Shown here piece after piece: positions 29,063-36,718 of a stretch of DNA of 64,000 nucleotides. Source of the DNA: Paenibacillus larvae subsp. larvae. Lineage in GTDB: Bacteria > Bacillota > Bacilli > Paenibacillales > NBRC-103111. The translations under genes and the position numbers were made by a program. Location of the stretch: NCBI RefSeq assembly GCF_002003265.1, contig NZ_CP019687.1, forward strand, positions 868,001 through 932,000, written 5' to 3'. The notes under the pieces were generated by a model, which was not told where the DNA came from, ran no database searches, and worked only from the letters and a program-made list of their open reading frames with translations. Every line of letters starts with the position of its first letter. Position 1 is the stretch's first letter.

Positions 29063-29247
29063 TTTAACTACCTCCCTGGTATTAATCGACCCTTATATAG
29101 GAATTAGATTACATTTTCTACAAGGGAAGCAAATATCCTCCATCTAAATACGACTTTTCCACAATAAAACATTTTTATTTCAGTATATGTTCTTAGGCTT
29201 CCATAAATTCACATAATTTTAAACAGGTCCACCCATTTACATACATG

Positions 29248-29257
29248 ACCTATAGGT
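29248..29257. promoter_or_regulatory. 10-bp palindrome in the divergent promoter region
   Basis: ACCTATAGGT is a perfect palindrome centred between the secreted-protein gene and the regulator gene; a candidate operator for the HTH regulator, inferred only from position. Confidence 0.35.
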
Positions 29258-29335
29258 TTATACAAATTTTCAGAAAAATCTAAATATGGTATTATGGAAT
29301 TATATGGAACTATAGATTAGAAAGGAGTCGAAAAA

Positions 29336-30694
29336 ATGGATAACCGGATTGCATTGCGAGTTGAACTTGAAAAAGCCATAGCAGAAACTGGATGTACGTT
29401 ATCAAGTGTTGCAGAAGTCGGAGGATTATCTATCGGTAATCTTAGTGCCAGCCTTCAGAAGGAAAAACTGCGACCTATTACCATGAAACAATTAGATACG
29501 TTAACAGAAGCACTCGGCTTACCCGAGGGACATTACTATGAATATTACCTTTCTGAGTGTTTCTATAACAATAGGGTGTCCGTCCCCAGAATGAAATCCT
29601 TTTTAATTCGCTGTGCCGAGCTGGGGAAAACCGACTTGATTATGAATGCGATCCATGTCTTGGTGGAACATCCTAAGTACACCGAACTGTTTTTTTCTGT
29701 AGCAGAGGAATTATATCTGAATGGTCTTGTTGAAGAGTCGCTTCTTTTTTATGAGGAAGTCATTGAGGAAGAAAAGTACAATCACTCTGATCGGCTGGCC
29801 ATCAGTCATTATCGAATTTTCAGGTCGACTATCGGAGCTAATGCCGAAGAAAATTACAAAGCAGTGATTCGTTTTGAGGGTTTCCGCAAAAGACTGCCTG
29901 AAGACTTTAGGTCTGATGCCTTATTACATTTAGCAAACATTTGTGTTCTTTTGCAAAAGTGGTCTTTAGCTGAGCAATTTGCTGATGAATTAAGAATACT
30001 TACTACAATCAGATATCAGGAAGAACTATTAATAAAAAAGAACAACAGTGTATCAGAACCACTGAAAACAGAAAGACCTCTTGTTGTGTATTATGGTCAA
30101 TCCTATCTTATAAAAAGTGTTTCGCTATATAAACAAGGTGATTATAAGAAGGCCGAACAATATATAGAGGGATATGAAGACCTTAGCTGGTTTGAGATCT
30201 TAGATGAACAGGGAAAGAAAGAAATAGACAAGTTTCGTTTATGGGCAAAAGCGAATAAATATAGTGTAGAACTACTTTTAGGGAATGTCAGCGTGCTTGA
30301 TGAGTATACAAATTATCTCACCGAATACCCTAACGAAATTCCTGCTGGTTTACTCTTGATTACGAAAGCTGCGAATGCATATGGATTTTCCATAGATCAT
30401 ATCTTAGAGCGATCCCCTGAGCCTTCTATGGAAAATGAAGTAAATGCCGTAAGAATTGAACATCATATTGAATTTCATTACCAGAAAGCAATTTATGAAT
30501 TTAATCAACGACGCTTTGTGGAAGGATTGGAATCCATTTTATACTGCTTTTCCTTGGCCATCTCCACAAAAAGATACTCTATGGCTATGTTGTGTGTGGC
30601 CCAGTTTGACCAGTATCTGAACCATGCTTCGGATTTTCAAAAGGGGAAATTTACAAACTTGGTTAGAGAGGTGTTGGAGGTTGAAAAAATTTAA
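29336..30694 (+). CDS. RRNPP-type peptide-sensing regulator (AimR/Alo-like)
   Basis: 452 residues. An N-terminal XRE-like helix-turn-helix (about 1-66: LSSVAEVGGLSIGNLSASL, then ITMKQLDTLTEALGL) is followed by a long all-helical region with TPR-like repeats (for example LYLNGLVEESLLFYEEVIEE; SVSLYKQGDYKKAEQYIEGY; KAIYEFNQRRFVEGLESILY). This is the layout of RRNPP receptors (Rap, NprR, PlcR, PrgX, AimR) that bind re-imported peptides in the cytosol. Start ATG 29336 after AAAGGAG. Its last 14 bases overlap the gene of an exported small peptide, the normal receptor/pro-peptide arrangement. It lies beside phage lysis genes, so a lysis-lysogeny or quorum role is possible. Intact. Confidence 0.85.
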   Translation: MDNRIALRVELEKAIAETGCTLSSVAEVGGLSIGNLSASLQKEKLRPITMKQLDTLTEALGLPEGHYYEYYLSECFYNNRVSVPRMKSFLIRCAELGKTDLIMNAIHVLVEHPKYTELFFSVAEELYLNGLVEESLLFYEEVIEEEKYNHSDRLAISHYRIFRSTIGANAEENYKAVIRFEGFRKRLPEDFRSDALLHLANICVLLQKWSLAEQFADELRILTTIRYQEELLIKKNNSVSEPLKTERPLVVYYGQSYLIKSVSLYKQGDYKKAEQYIEGYEDLSWFEILDEQGKKEIDKFRLWAKANKYSVELLLGNVSVLDEYTNYLTEYPNEIPAGLLLITKAANAYGFSIDHILERSPEPSMENEVNAVRIEHHIEFHYQKAIYEFNQRRFVEGLESILYCFSLAISTKRYSMAMLCVAQFDQYLNHASDFQKGKFTNLVREVLEVEKI

Positions 30695-30824
30695 GAAATG
30701 GCTATTAAGTATTGCAGTGATCGCTACGATACTAGGCAGCGGAGTTACTCTCAGTACGAAACAAACAGTTTCCGTAAAAGATTCTGAAGTATCTGTTGCA
30801 ATCATACATGGATTTGGTGAATAA
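30681..30824 (+). CDS. Signalling pro-peptide of the RRNPP receptor
   Basis: 47 codons starting at TTG 30681, directly after GTTGGAGG inside the end of the receptor gene. Lys-rich N-terminus and hydrophobic core (MKKFKKWLLSIAVIATILGS) form a Sec signal, followed by a polar tail ending SVAIIHGFGE. Pro-peptides of this class are exported, trimmed, and re-enter through Opp; the active piece is usually the last 5-10 residues, here perhaps around IIHGFGE. A start at ATG 30624 would add 19 residues before the signal and is less likely. The coupling to the receptor makes a chance frame improbable. Confidence 0.8.
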   Translation: MKKFKKWLLSIAVIATILGSGVTLSTKQTVSVKDSEVSVAIIHGFGE

Positions 30825-30865
30825 AAATGTTTAGACCATGAGATTCAACTTTGTTCCATGAAGCT

Positions 30866-30906
30866 AAAAGACTGCTTTCCTTATCATCAAGGGGAGTAGT
30901 CTTTTT
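30866..30906 (+). terminator. Terminator of the receptor-peptide operon
   Basis: AAAAGACTGCTTTCCTT pairs (with G-T pairs) with AAGGGGAGTAGTCTTTTT around ATCATC. A second weaker hairpin with TATTTTT lies at 30977-31005. Confidence 0.75.
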
Positions 30907-31060
30907 AACGATTTGGATGTTTTCATAACACCCGGAAACGCGTGTTTATTCTAGTAGTCGCACAACAAATGCAGTTCGCAGGCGCTAGGCTTGCGGGTAT
31001 TTTTACTGAAGATTTCCATATTCTGTGTTAGAGACGCCAGCGCATGTCAAATGTAAAATA

Positions 31061-31078
31061 AAAAGCCCCGAAGGGCTA
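31061..31078 (-). terminator. Terminator of the DUF3862-like gene
   Basis: On the minus strand AGCCCTTCGGGGCTTTTT, a UUCG-like tetraloop hairpin with T tail, six bases after the stop. Confidence 0.85.
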
Positions 31079-31083
31079 ATAAC

Positions 31084-31470
31084 TTATTTTAAGCCAATCT
31101 GAGCTTTTGTCGATAACTTTCCTCCTTGGAAAGTAAAGGTAGCGTTAGATCCAATATCAGATCCTTTCCAAATATACGTAACCATGTGGGTTTCATTTCC
31201 TTTGTCTCCAGATTCCGTGGAAAAGTTCACCCTCAGAACCGACAATTTCCTTTACCTTATCGTAAGTCATGCCATTTTCTATCTTGTCAAAAACCTCTTC
31301 TTGCCTTCCTTCTCTTTAGGAGTCTCAGCTGCTTTTTTGCGTCAGCCGCTGTTTCTTTGTTGTCCCCATAGGCGGCTAGAATCCCTACAAGGGCAAAAAT
31401 TTCTGATTTTAACTTCTCCTTTTTATGTATTGTACTAGAAGATGATAACCAAATACCCAGTTTACCAATT
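31084..31470 (-). pseudogene. DUF3862-like (BLIP-fold) lipoprotein, frameshifted
   Basis: Fragments in several frames on the minus strand: YGDNKETAADAKK (after a probable lipobox-like region), AAETPKEKEG, GMTYDKVKEIVGSEGEL, and TYIWKGSDIGSNATFTFQGG ending KLSTKAQIGLK. The repeated MTY-x-x-V-K-x-I-V-G and the WKG...ATFTFQ-x-GKL pattern are typical of DUF3862 proteins, which share the beta-lactamase inhibitor fold. At least two shifts. Dead as read. Confidence 0.6.
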
Positions 31471-31487
31471 GTATACGGTACAAGCAA

Positions 31488-31660
31488 TATTACGTTTCAA
31501 TATGGGGTTAGAGAAGTTACCCACCATTGCCATCCATGCCCATAAGCTGTAATATCTCCGTTTATAAGAACAGTAGGGGTTGGTACAGTGTTCGCATAAG
31601 AATTAATATCTTGATATTGTTCTCTTATTAAGCTTTCAGAAATTCTCTTTTAATGGGAGA
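31488..31660 (-). other. Coding relic, family unknown
   Basis: The minus strand reads RISESLIREQYQDINSYANT then VPTPTVLINGDITAYGHGWQ and WWVTSLTPY. Protein-like composition but no start and no stop in place. TPTVLING recalls the cis-Pro end of thioredoxin-fold proteins; not enough to assign. Confidence 0.35.
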
Positions 31661-31667
31661 GGGGAAG

Positions 31668-31697
31668 ATAACCTGTCTTTGCGGCAGGTTATTTTTG
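31668..31697 (+). terminator. Terminator-repeat, copy 1
   Basis: AACCTGTCTTTGCGGCAGGTT followed by ATTTTT. About 45 bases around it (GGGAGA...AAGATAACCTG...GGTTATTTTT...CATTGATC) recur at 34641-34691. Confidence 0.75.
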
Positions 31698-31886
31698 CAT
31701 TGATCCAGTCTCTCGGCTTTTTTTGTTTTCAAGGTTTAACAGAACTTAGGATGTATGCCCTTTTGCTAAGAAAGGTAGAATATTATAAATTATTCCACAT
31801 AAAGGTAAAATGTGTTATAGTTTGATATAAGAGGGGGGGTGATATCTATCAAACTCCCTAATAAACCAAATGGAGGGTTATATTCT

Positions 31887-32393
31887 ATGAAAAAGATAAT
31901 AACATCAATAGTATTGGCGGGAATGTTAGTTGGAAGTAGTGCAGCAGGGACGATTCATGCCAATTCGTTAAATCAGACGGAGAAAACCCCAGTTGAAAGT
32001 AATCATTATAAGTTAGTGGTGGAAGATAATTTTACAAGTTGGGAAAGTAGTATCTTTAAACAACTTCTTCCGACGACATCTAGCATACATAATGGAACCT
32101 TGACTCTTAAATATTTCCATTATGGGGAGGTATTTACTGATTCTATAAAAGTTGAAGCCGGAAAAAGATATAAAATTACATTAAAAAACGTTGAAGGTAA
32201 TTTACTTGTTGCTGCGATGGGACTAGGCTCAGACCTAGATAATTATCTTGAATGGAAAGACAACGATAATCATGGAAATAATATAACACATTTTTTTACG
32301 GCTAAAGAACCTACTGTTTGCTTTGCCTTAGTAGGTAACCCAGAGGTTTCTTTACAAGGTTTTGTACTAGAACAAATTGATTATATAAGTTGA
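31887..32393 (+). CDS. Small secreted protein, 3' end altered by an IS
   Basis: 168 residues from ATG 31887 (GGAGGG seven bases upstream). Signal peptide MKKIITSIVLAGMLVGSSAA, cleavage likely after TIHA. The rest is beta-rich (KLVVEDNFTSWESSIFKQLL; GKRYKITLKNVEGNLLVAAM) with no family I recognise. The stop codon is provided by the left inverted repeat of the IS630 element. Removing the element and one TA restores DYRIIFSKGT as the last residues in place of DYIS, so the insertion changed only the C-terminal tip. The protein may still fold. Confidence 0.75.
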   Translation: MKKIITSIVLAGMLVGSSAAGTIHANSLNQTEKTPVESNHYKLVVEDNFTSWESSIFKQLLPTTSSIHNGTLTLKYFHYGEVFTDSIKVEAGKRYKITLKNVEGNLLVAAMGLGSDLDNYLEWKDNDNHGNNITHFFTAKEPTVCFALVGNPEVSLQGFVLEQIDYIS

Positions 32394-33549
32394 ATCAATA
32401 TTCTTAGCAAACCTTGGCAAGGAAAAAGGAACCATTTGTCGAATAAGAAACAGATCAAGAATAGACAAGTGGGGATGACAATGGATAAACATACCGAACT
32501 GGCAAAAGTAACGGCAGCCATGCAACAAACCAAAGAGCGCCGAATGTATGAACGCTACCAAGCGATCTATTTGCATTTGAAAGGCACATCCATGAAGGCG
32601 ATCGCTGACATTTTGAATCGAAACCGAATGACGGTGAGCAGTTACATTCATACGTACGAGAACGGTGGACTGGGAGCCTTGCAAATCAAGCATTCCTTAG
32701 GTGCTCCTACTCGGTTGACGAAGCAGCAGCAGGATCGCTTGAAACAAACCGTCGCCTATTCGGTTCCCCATGAGGTCGGCTTTACGGCAAAGCACAACTG
32801 GACGCTTGAACTGATTGCCACGTACGTGGAACGCGACTGGGGCCATTGCTATTCGCTCCGAGGCATTTCCAAGGTCATGGAGCGGCTAGGGCTCAGCTAT
32901 ACGAAACCGACCTACACGCTCGCAGCAGCAGATCCCAAGAAACAACGCCATTTCACCGAAACGACCTTTCCTGAACTGAAAAAAAGCTACTGAACGAGGA
33001 GATTGATCACTTGCTGTTCGAGGATGAGTCGATGATCCGGGACTACCAGGCGATTCAGAAGACCTGGTTCCTTCGCGGGAAGCAACGCATCATTCCAACC
33101 ACGGGCAAGCATCGTGGGGTCAAACTGCTGGCCACGGTTGACTATGAAACGGGACACATCGTTTGGCAAGAAGATGAACAGTACACCGCTGAAACGTTTC
33201 TTTCCTTTCTTCAAAAGGTCATGGCGACTTATCCAACAGGGAAACTGGCTCTGGTTTTGGACAATGCCCGGATTCATCATGCAAAGCTGCTTCGGCCGTT
33301 TCTGGAAGCGCAAAAAAATCGGCTTGAGCTTGTGTACTTGCCTCCATACAGCCCTCAGTTAAATATCGTAGAAGGACTCTGGAAATGGCTCAAGTCCAGT
33401 GTGATCAATAACGTATTCTATTCGGCCGTTTCCGAAATCCGTCTGCGTGTCGGGCAATTTATGGATGAAATCATGAAGCATCCTCATGCCATTATTGACC
33501 GGCTGTGCGTGCGACTTTGATTGCTATTTTCTTTCGTTCAACTTATATA
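32382..33549. mobile_element. IS630-family insertion sequence
   Basis: 13-bp perfect inverted repeats: TATATAAGTTGAA at 32382-32394 and TTCAACTTATATA at 33537-33549, including the TA target duplication typical for the family. It encloses a two-frame transposase. About 1.17 kb. Confidence 0.9.
32460..33520 (+). CDS. IS630-family transposase in two frames
   Basis: Frame 1 (32460-32993) has HTH domains (MKAIADILNRNRMTVSSYIH; RGISKVMERLGLSYTKPTYT). Frame 2 (to 33520) has the DDE core: FEDESMIRDY, LVLDNARIHHAKLL and PPYSPQLNIVEGLWKWLK. They join near 32985, where CTGAAAAAAAGC contains seven A; a -1 slip there gives KKKLLNEEIDHLL and one protein of about 350 residues. Many IS630-family transposases are made by such frameshifting, so this may be programmed rather than a defect. 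The A-run could equally be slipped by RNA polymerase. Confidence 0.85.
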
Positions 33550-33774
33550 GAATAATATTTAGTAAGGGTACTTGACAAAAGTTCATTGCAACTGTCTTAC
33601 AAAAAACCAATCTTTTTGCAGCAATACAAAAAGAGCGCCCAGGCAATTTTCCCGAGTTCTCTTTTTCTCTTATTTTGTGACAAATTTATTAAGTAAATGA
33701 AAAATTAAAGGACATTTGATCTATTTTGTATAAATATAGATGTGTAACCAAAAATTACAAGGAGGAATAGAACT
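33550..33774. other. Intergenic sequence after the IS
   Basis: Contains the last codons of the gene the IS interrupted (33550-33570) and an AT-rich promoter region with AAGGAGG before the next gene. Confidence 0.4.
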
Positions 33775-34164
33775 ATGATCACAAAGAAGACGTTAGTAGC
33801 TGTAGCAACCTCTCTTACATTAGGGTTAGCATTCTCGGCTGGAGCCAGCCCCACTTTTGCACATTCAGACGACACTCTGAGTCCGTCCGTATCTTCTGTT
33901 GAAAAACAGGATCAAATTCAATTCACGGGATACATTACTTCCATTGGTGATGTGTATGCAACAGTTGTAGATGCTTCCACCAAAGAAGAGGCTCTGCAAG
34001 GAAATTGGGTAGATTTAGTCAATCAAAATAAAGTATTGCTAGTTCCTCTTTCACAAAACGAAAAATTTGTGGTTGGAGATAAAGTAAATGTTTCTTATCA
34101 AATGATGCACCCTTCGAACCCTCCAATTGCAATTGCACCGACTATTGAGAAAATATTTGAGTAA
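33775..34164 (+). CDS. Small secreted protein, family unknown
   Basis: 129 residues. Signal peptide (MITKKTLVAVATSLTLGLAF..., cleavage probably after PTFA). The mature part is a short beta-rich domain (FTGYITSIGDVYATVVDAST; VGDKVNVSYQMMHPS), reminiscent of the small OB-like exported domains of DUF3221-type proteins, but I cannot assign it. ATG 33775 follows AAGGAGG. Own terminator. No partner gene. Confidence 0.7.
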   Translation: MITKKTLVAVATSLTLGLAFSAGASPTFAHSDDTLSPSVSSVEKQDQIQFTGYITSIGDVYATVVDASTKEEALQGNWVDLVNQNKVLLVPLSQNEKFVVGDKVNVSYQMMHPSNPPIAIAPTIEKIFE

Positions 34165-34237
34165 TTCATGTAAGGAAATTCAGCCTACATAGGTATTACA
34201 AACCAAGCATATAAATAACAACCAGATAAACAGAACT

Positions 34238-34273
34238 AAAAGAGCCTTTGAGATGTCATCAGAGGCTCTTTGC
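34238..34273 (+). terminator. Terminator
   Basis: AAAGAGCCTTTGA / TCAGAGGCTCTTT stem, ending the small secreted-protein gene. Confidence 0.8.
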
Positions 34274-34486
34274 ATATTAACGAGTAAAAGAAATAGCTCC
34301 CGAACTTGCAGGGAGCCATCATGAAAATGTTCGGTGGGTAAACCAACAATTCCTATACAAGAGTAGCATAACCGATGCCTCCTTACAAGCCCAAGGCTTC
34401 CATTTCTAAGATAGGCTTCAATAGTCCAAGCATGCTCTGATTTCCGTCATAGAATGTATTAAATCTAAAAGAAGGGAGTGTTACTT

Positions 34487-34588
34487 ATGTCGTATGGAGG
34501 ATCAAGTTACGGAGGATTCACAAGTACAGGAGCCATTCTAGTCCTGTTCATTTTATTGGTTATTATTTCTCGTTCCTTTTTGTATTAA
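34487..34588 (+). CDS. YjcZ-family sporulation peptide, copy 2
   Basis: 33 residues: Gly/Tyr/Ser head (MSYGGSSYGGFTSTG) and a membrane helix AILVLFILLVIISRSFLY. GAAGGGAG lies upstream. From residue 12 on it differs from the copy at 25280-25381 by a single residue, so the two come from one gene. A terminator follows at 34651. Confidence 0.85.
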   Translation: MSYGGSSYGGFTSTGAILVLFILLVIISRSFLY

Positions 34589-34650
34589 ATAATGTGTGGG
34601 GAAGATATGCGGGTTGATAATGATGAAACGGGGAATAATGGGAGAAGGAA

Positions 34651-34681
34651 GATAACCTGCCTTTGCGGCAGGTTATTTTTT
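34651..34681 (+). terminator. Terminator-repeat, copy 2
   Basis: GATAACCTGCCTTTGCGGCAGGTT followed by eight T; repeats the element at 31668. Confidence 0.85.
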
Positions 34682-34768
34682 TACATTGATCTCTTCTATG
34701 TTAGCCGCGGTAATACTTGTTGGTTGTAGGCAGGAATGTGAAGGGGTATTTATCTTTATTATTCAAAA

Positions 34769-34805
34769 AGAAAGTCCGCTATAGCAAAACTATAATGGCT
34801 TTCCT
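34769..34805 (-). terminator. Terminator of the minus-strand small gene
   Basis: AGAAAGTCCGCTATAG / CTATAATGGCTTTCCT hairpin with the T-rich side on the minus strand. Confidence 0.65.
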
Positions 34806-34823
34806 TGGCAGAGTTAATTTAGT

Positions 34824-35015
34824 TTACTTATCTTGATCTTGGTCCTGGTCTTGTTTCTGATCCTGCTCCTCTTTTTGATGCTGTTTAGATTTTGCAAGAG
34901 CGTCGGCAAAGGTTTTAGCTTTAGCTTGTGCATCTACGAAAACATGGGAGTTGCCGCTGTTTATAGAAAATAGATTCGCATCTAGAGAAGTGTTCTTACA
35001 GTAGAGGACTAACAA
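34824..35015 (-). CDS. Small Gln/Asp-rich-tailed protein, N-terminus doubtful
   Basis: The frame reads ANLFSINSGNSHVFVDAQAK, then AKTFADALAKSKQHQKEE and a low-complexity tail of Asp-Gln pairs (DQDQDQDK). The only upstream start is TTG 35015, without a convincing ribosome site, so the original 5' end may be lost. The composition suggests a small hydrophilic spore-type protein; no family assigned. Confidence 0.45.
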   Translation of the reverse strand: MLVLYCKNTSLDANLFSINSGNSHVFVDAQAKAKTFADALAKSKQHQKEEQDQKQDQDQDQDK

Positions 35016-35473
35016 AGATTTCGGACCACATTAACCAGTCATTTGGCTGTTTTTTTGTGTTTCTTTGACACAAACGGTTGGTTGCAAAAGCATAAAGAGG
35101 TGTTTGTAGGCGGCAGGAAGAAAGACCCGTTAGGTTTAAGCCCACGGTTTGATACGAATTTTGAAAGCGATTTCATTTTTAAGTCGAAGCATAACACCAT
35201 TATAGGTAATCCATACTACATTAAGGGTTTGATCTCATGCTAATGGAAATTAATGATCGTTTACTCAAGGTATTGCAACAATGTGAAATAAAAGATAATC
35301 ATTTACATAGAAGATTGTTTCTAATTTGAAAAAAAATAGTGAAGAGGAAATATAAATTTTAACAGGAGAAAAGCAGTTCATATTTTCACCTGCAATCTAG
35401 CTTACAAAAATGTAATAAACCAGAAAGGAACTTCGATGTCGCGGATTTTTAATCGAATGTAAACTAATAACAG
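35016..35473. other. Gap with a hairpin
   Basis: AACCAGTCATTTGGCTG followed by seven T at 35033-35056 is terminator-like and shares its core with 20590-20607. The rest is AT-rich and shows no gene. Confidence 0.4.
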
Positions 35474-35519
35474 ATCAAGCAATCAAACCTGCATGCTATA
35501 TAGAAGGAGCTGAGTTCTG

Positions 35520-35624
35520 ATGAAAGAAAAAAATTTAATATTCAGCCAGATTGTTACGGTTTCTTGTTTAGGCGGATTTGTCTTGTTATGTTGTATTGCT
35601 GGCATTATAAATATGTTTCAATAA
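35520..35624 (+). CDS. 34-residue membrane peptide, copy A
   Basis: MKEKNLIFSQIVTVSCLGGF, one membrane helix with a double Cys (VLLCCIAGII), ending NMFQ. GAAGGAG precedes ATG 35520 by seven bases. The helix is conserved in copy B, which suggests selection. Function unknown. Confidence 0.55.
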   Translation: MKEKNLIFSQIVTVSCLGGFVLLCCIAGIINMFQ

Positions 35625-35629
35625 AGATT

Positions 35630-35755
35630 CAATTTCATAAATGAATTGGTGAGCGTTTAATGGAGAAGATATGGAAAAGGTGTGGATAAATACGGTTGTT
35701 GAGATTTCTGTATCTTGTACCGGTTCGGATGGAAATAGGTTGTGAAATTGATTCG
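35630..35755. repeat. Dispersed ~120-bp repeat, copy 1
   Basis: Shares CAATTTCATAA, TTGGTGAGCGTTTAA, GAAGATAT, GATAAATACGGT, TATCTTGTACCG and TTCGGATGGAAAT with 36570-36668 and 56592-56704. Confidence 0.75.
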
Positions 35756-35818
35756 AATATAAAAATTTAAGTTCAATAAATAAAAACACAGATGAAAAAT
35801 TTTCTCGAGGTGAGCATT

Positions 35819-36130
35819 ATGAAAGAAAACAATGTTTTATCTTCTCTATGTTATTTTAGTATCTTTTTTGCACCATTTTTATTCCCGATCGTTGTGTACT
35901 TCTTAGCAAATGGAAAAGTCAAATATCATGCTAAGAGTGCATTATGGAACCACCTTATTCCTTATATAGCTATTCTTATTGGAGCCGTAGCATCTGGAGT
36001 AATTGGAGTTAAGGGGGGAACAGAAACAGGAATGGGAGGATTGGTTATAATAGCAATTGTTATAGCTATTGCAATTTACTGTTTTATTTGGAACATTGTC
36101 AAAGGCATTAAAGTATTAAAAGAAAATTAA
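35819..36130 (+). CDS. DUF4870-like membrane protein, copy A
   Basis: 103 residues with three membrane helices: LCYFSIFFAPFLFPIVVYFL, the motif KYHAKSALWNHLIPY, then IAILIGAVASGVIGV and IAIVIAIAIYCFIWNIVKGI. This matches the DUF4870 family of small membrane proteins, whose role is unknown. ATG 35819 is chosen because CGAGGTGAG lies just upstream. Copy B at 36719 keeps both ends but differs in the middle. Confidence 0.82.
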   Translation: MKENNVLSSLCYFSIFFAPFLFPIVVYFLANGKVKYHAKSALWNHLIPYIAILIGAVASGVIGVKGGTETGMGGLVIIAIVIAIAIYCFIWNIVKGIKVLKEN

Positions 36131-36136
36131 TCTTAT

Positions 36137-36172
36137 GAAGAAAGTCATGACCGTATGGTCTGGCTTTCTTTT
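36137..36172 (+). terminator. Terminator after DUF4870 copy A
   Basis: AGAAAGTCATGACC / GGTCTGGCTTTCT stem with TTTT; duplicated at 37043. Confidence 0.75.
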
Positions 36173-36269
36173 ATCCATTTCCCCAAAATAACGCTTACAA
36201 ATTCCTTCTTTACAAATTTCTTCTTTACAGACTGATTAAAGGGCAGTACACTAAAAAATGAAATTGAAG

Positions 36270-36287
36270 TTGTATACAAGTATACTT
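36270..36287. promoter_or_regulatory. GntR-like operator, copy A
   Basis: TTGTATACAAGTATACTT carries the halves of the B. subtilis GntR operator ATACTTGTATACAAGTAT. It stands before the truncated gnd copy. Confidence 0.6.
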
Positions 36288-36308
36288 ATAATCTTAAGGG
36301 GGGAAATG

Positions 36309-36411
36309 ATGAAATTAGGAATGATTGGTCTCGTAAAATAGGATTTAACCTAGCAAATAATGTGCTCCGCCATAAACACGAGGTTGTTGCATATGATGTG
36401 AATCCGAAAAC
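36309..36411 (+). pseudogene. Truncated 5' end of gnd (copy A)
   Basis: The reading MKLGMIGL, then (after loss of two bases) KIGFNLANNVLRHKHEVVAY and DVNP matches the N-terminus of the downstream gnd gene, including the Rossmann Gly motif. It is cut at 36411 by the duplication junction. Non-functional. Confidence 0.85.
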
Positions 36412-36441
36412 AGGTCAAGCAATCAAACCTGCATGCTATAT

Positions 36442-36561
36442 ATGAAGGTGCGGAGTTTTGATAAAAGAAAAAATTTAATATTTAGCCAGATTGTTACGGT
36501 TTCTTGTTTAGGTGGATTTGTCTTATTGTGTTGTATTGCTGGCATTATAAGTATGTTTTAA
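36442..36561 (+). CDS. Small membrane peptide, copy B
   Basis: 39 residues if read from ATG 36442: a changed N-terminus (MKVRSFDKRK) caused by one A fewer, then the same helix NLIFSQIVTVSCLGGFVLLC. No good ribosome site. Either a pseudogene of copy A or a peptide with a new start. Confidence 0.35.
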   Translation: MKVRSFDKRKNLIFSQIVTVSCLGGFVLLCCIAGIISMF

Positions 36562-36569
36562 TAAAGAAT

Positions 36570-36668
36570 CAATTTCATAAAAAAGAATTGGTGAGCGTTT
36601 AAAGGAGAAGATATAGATAAATACGGTCCGGATTTCTGTATCTTATACCGTTTCGGATGGAAATCAAG
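36570..36668. repeat. Dispersed ~120-bp repeat, copy 2
   Basis: See 35630-35755; here slightly shortened. Confidence 0.75.
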
Positions 36669-36718
36669 GTTATTCTTTAAATCAAAAAACAGATCAAAAA
36701 TTTCTCGAGGTGAGCACT

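Noticed and set aside
30624-30680. ATG 30624 as the start of the signalling pro-peptide
   Set aside because: It puts 19 mostly charged residues before the signal sequence and has no ribosome site; TTG 30681 with GGAGG fits better.
31126-31438. Plus-strand open frames over the DUF3862 relic
   Set aside because: The minus strand shows a recognisable family, a stop and a matching terminator; the plus frames are shadows.
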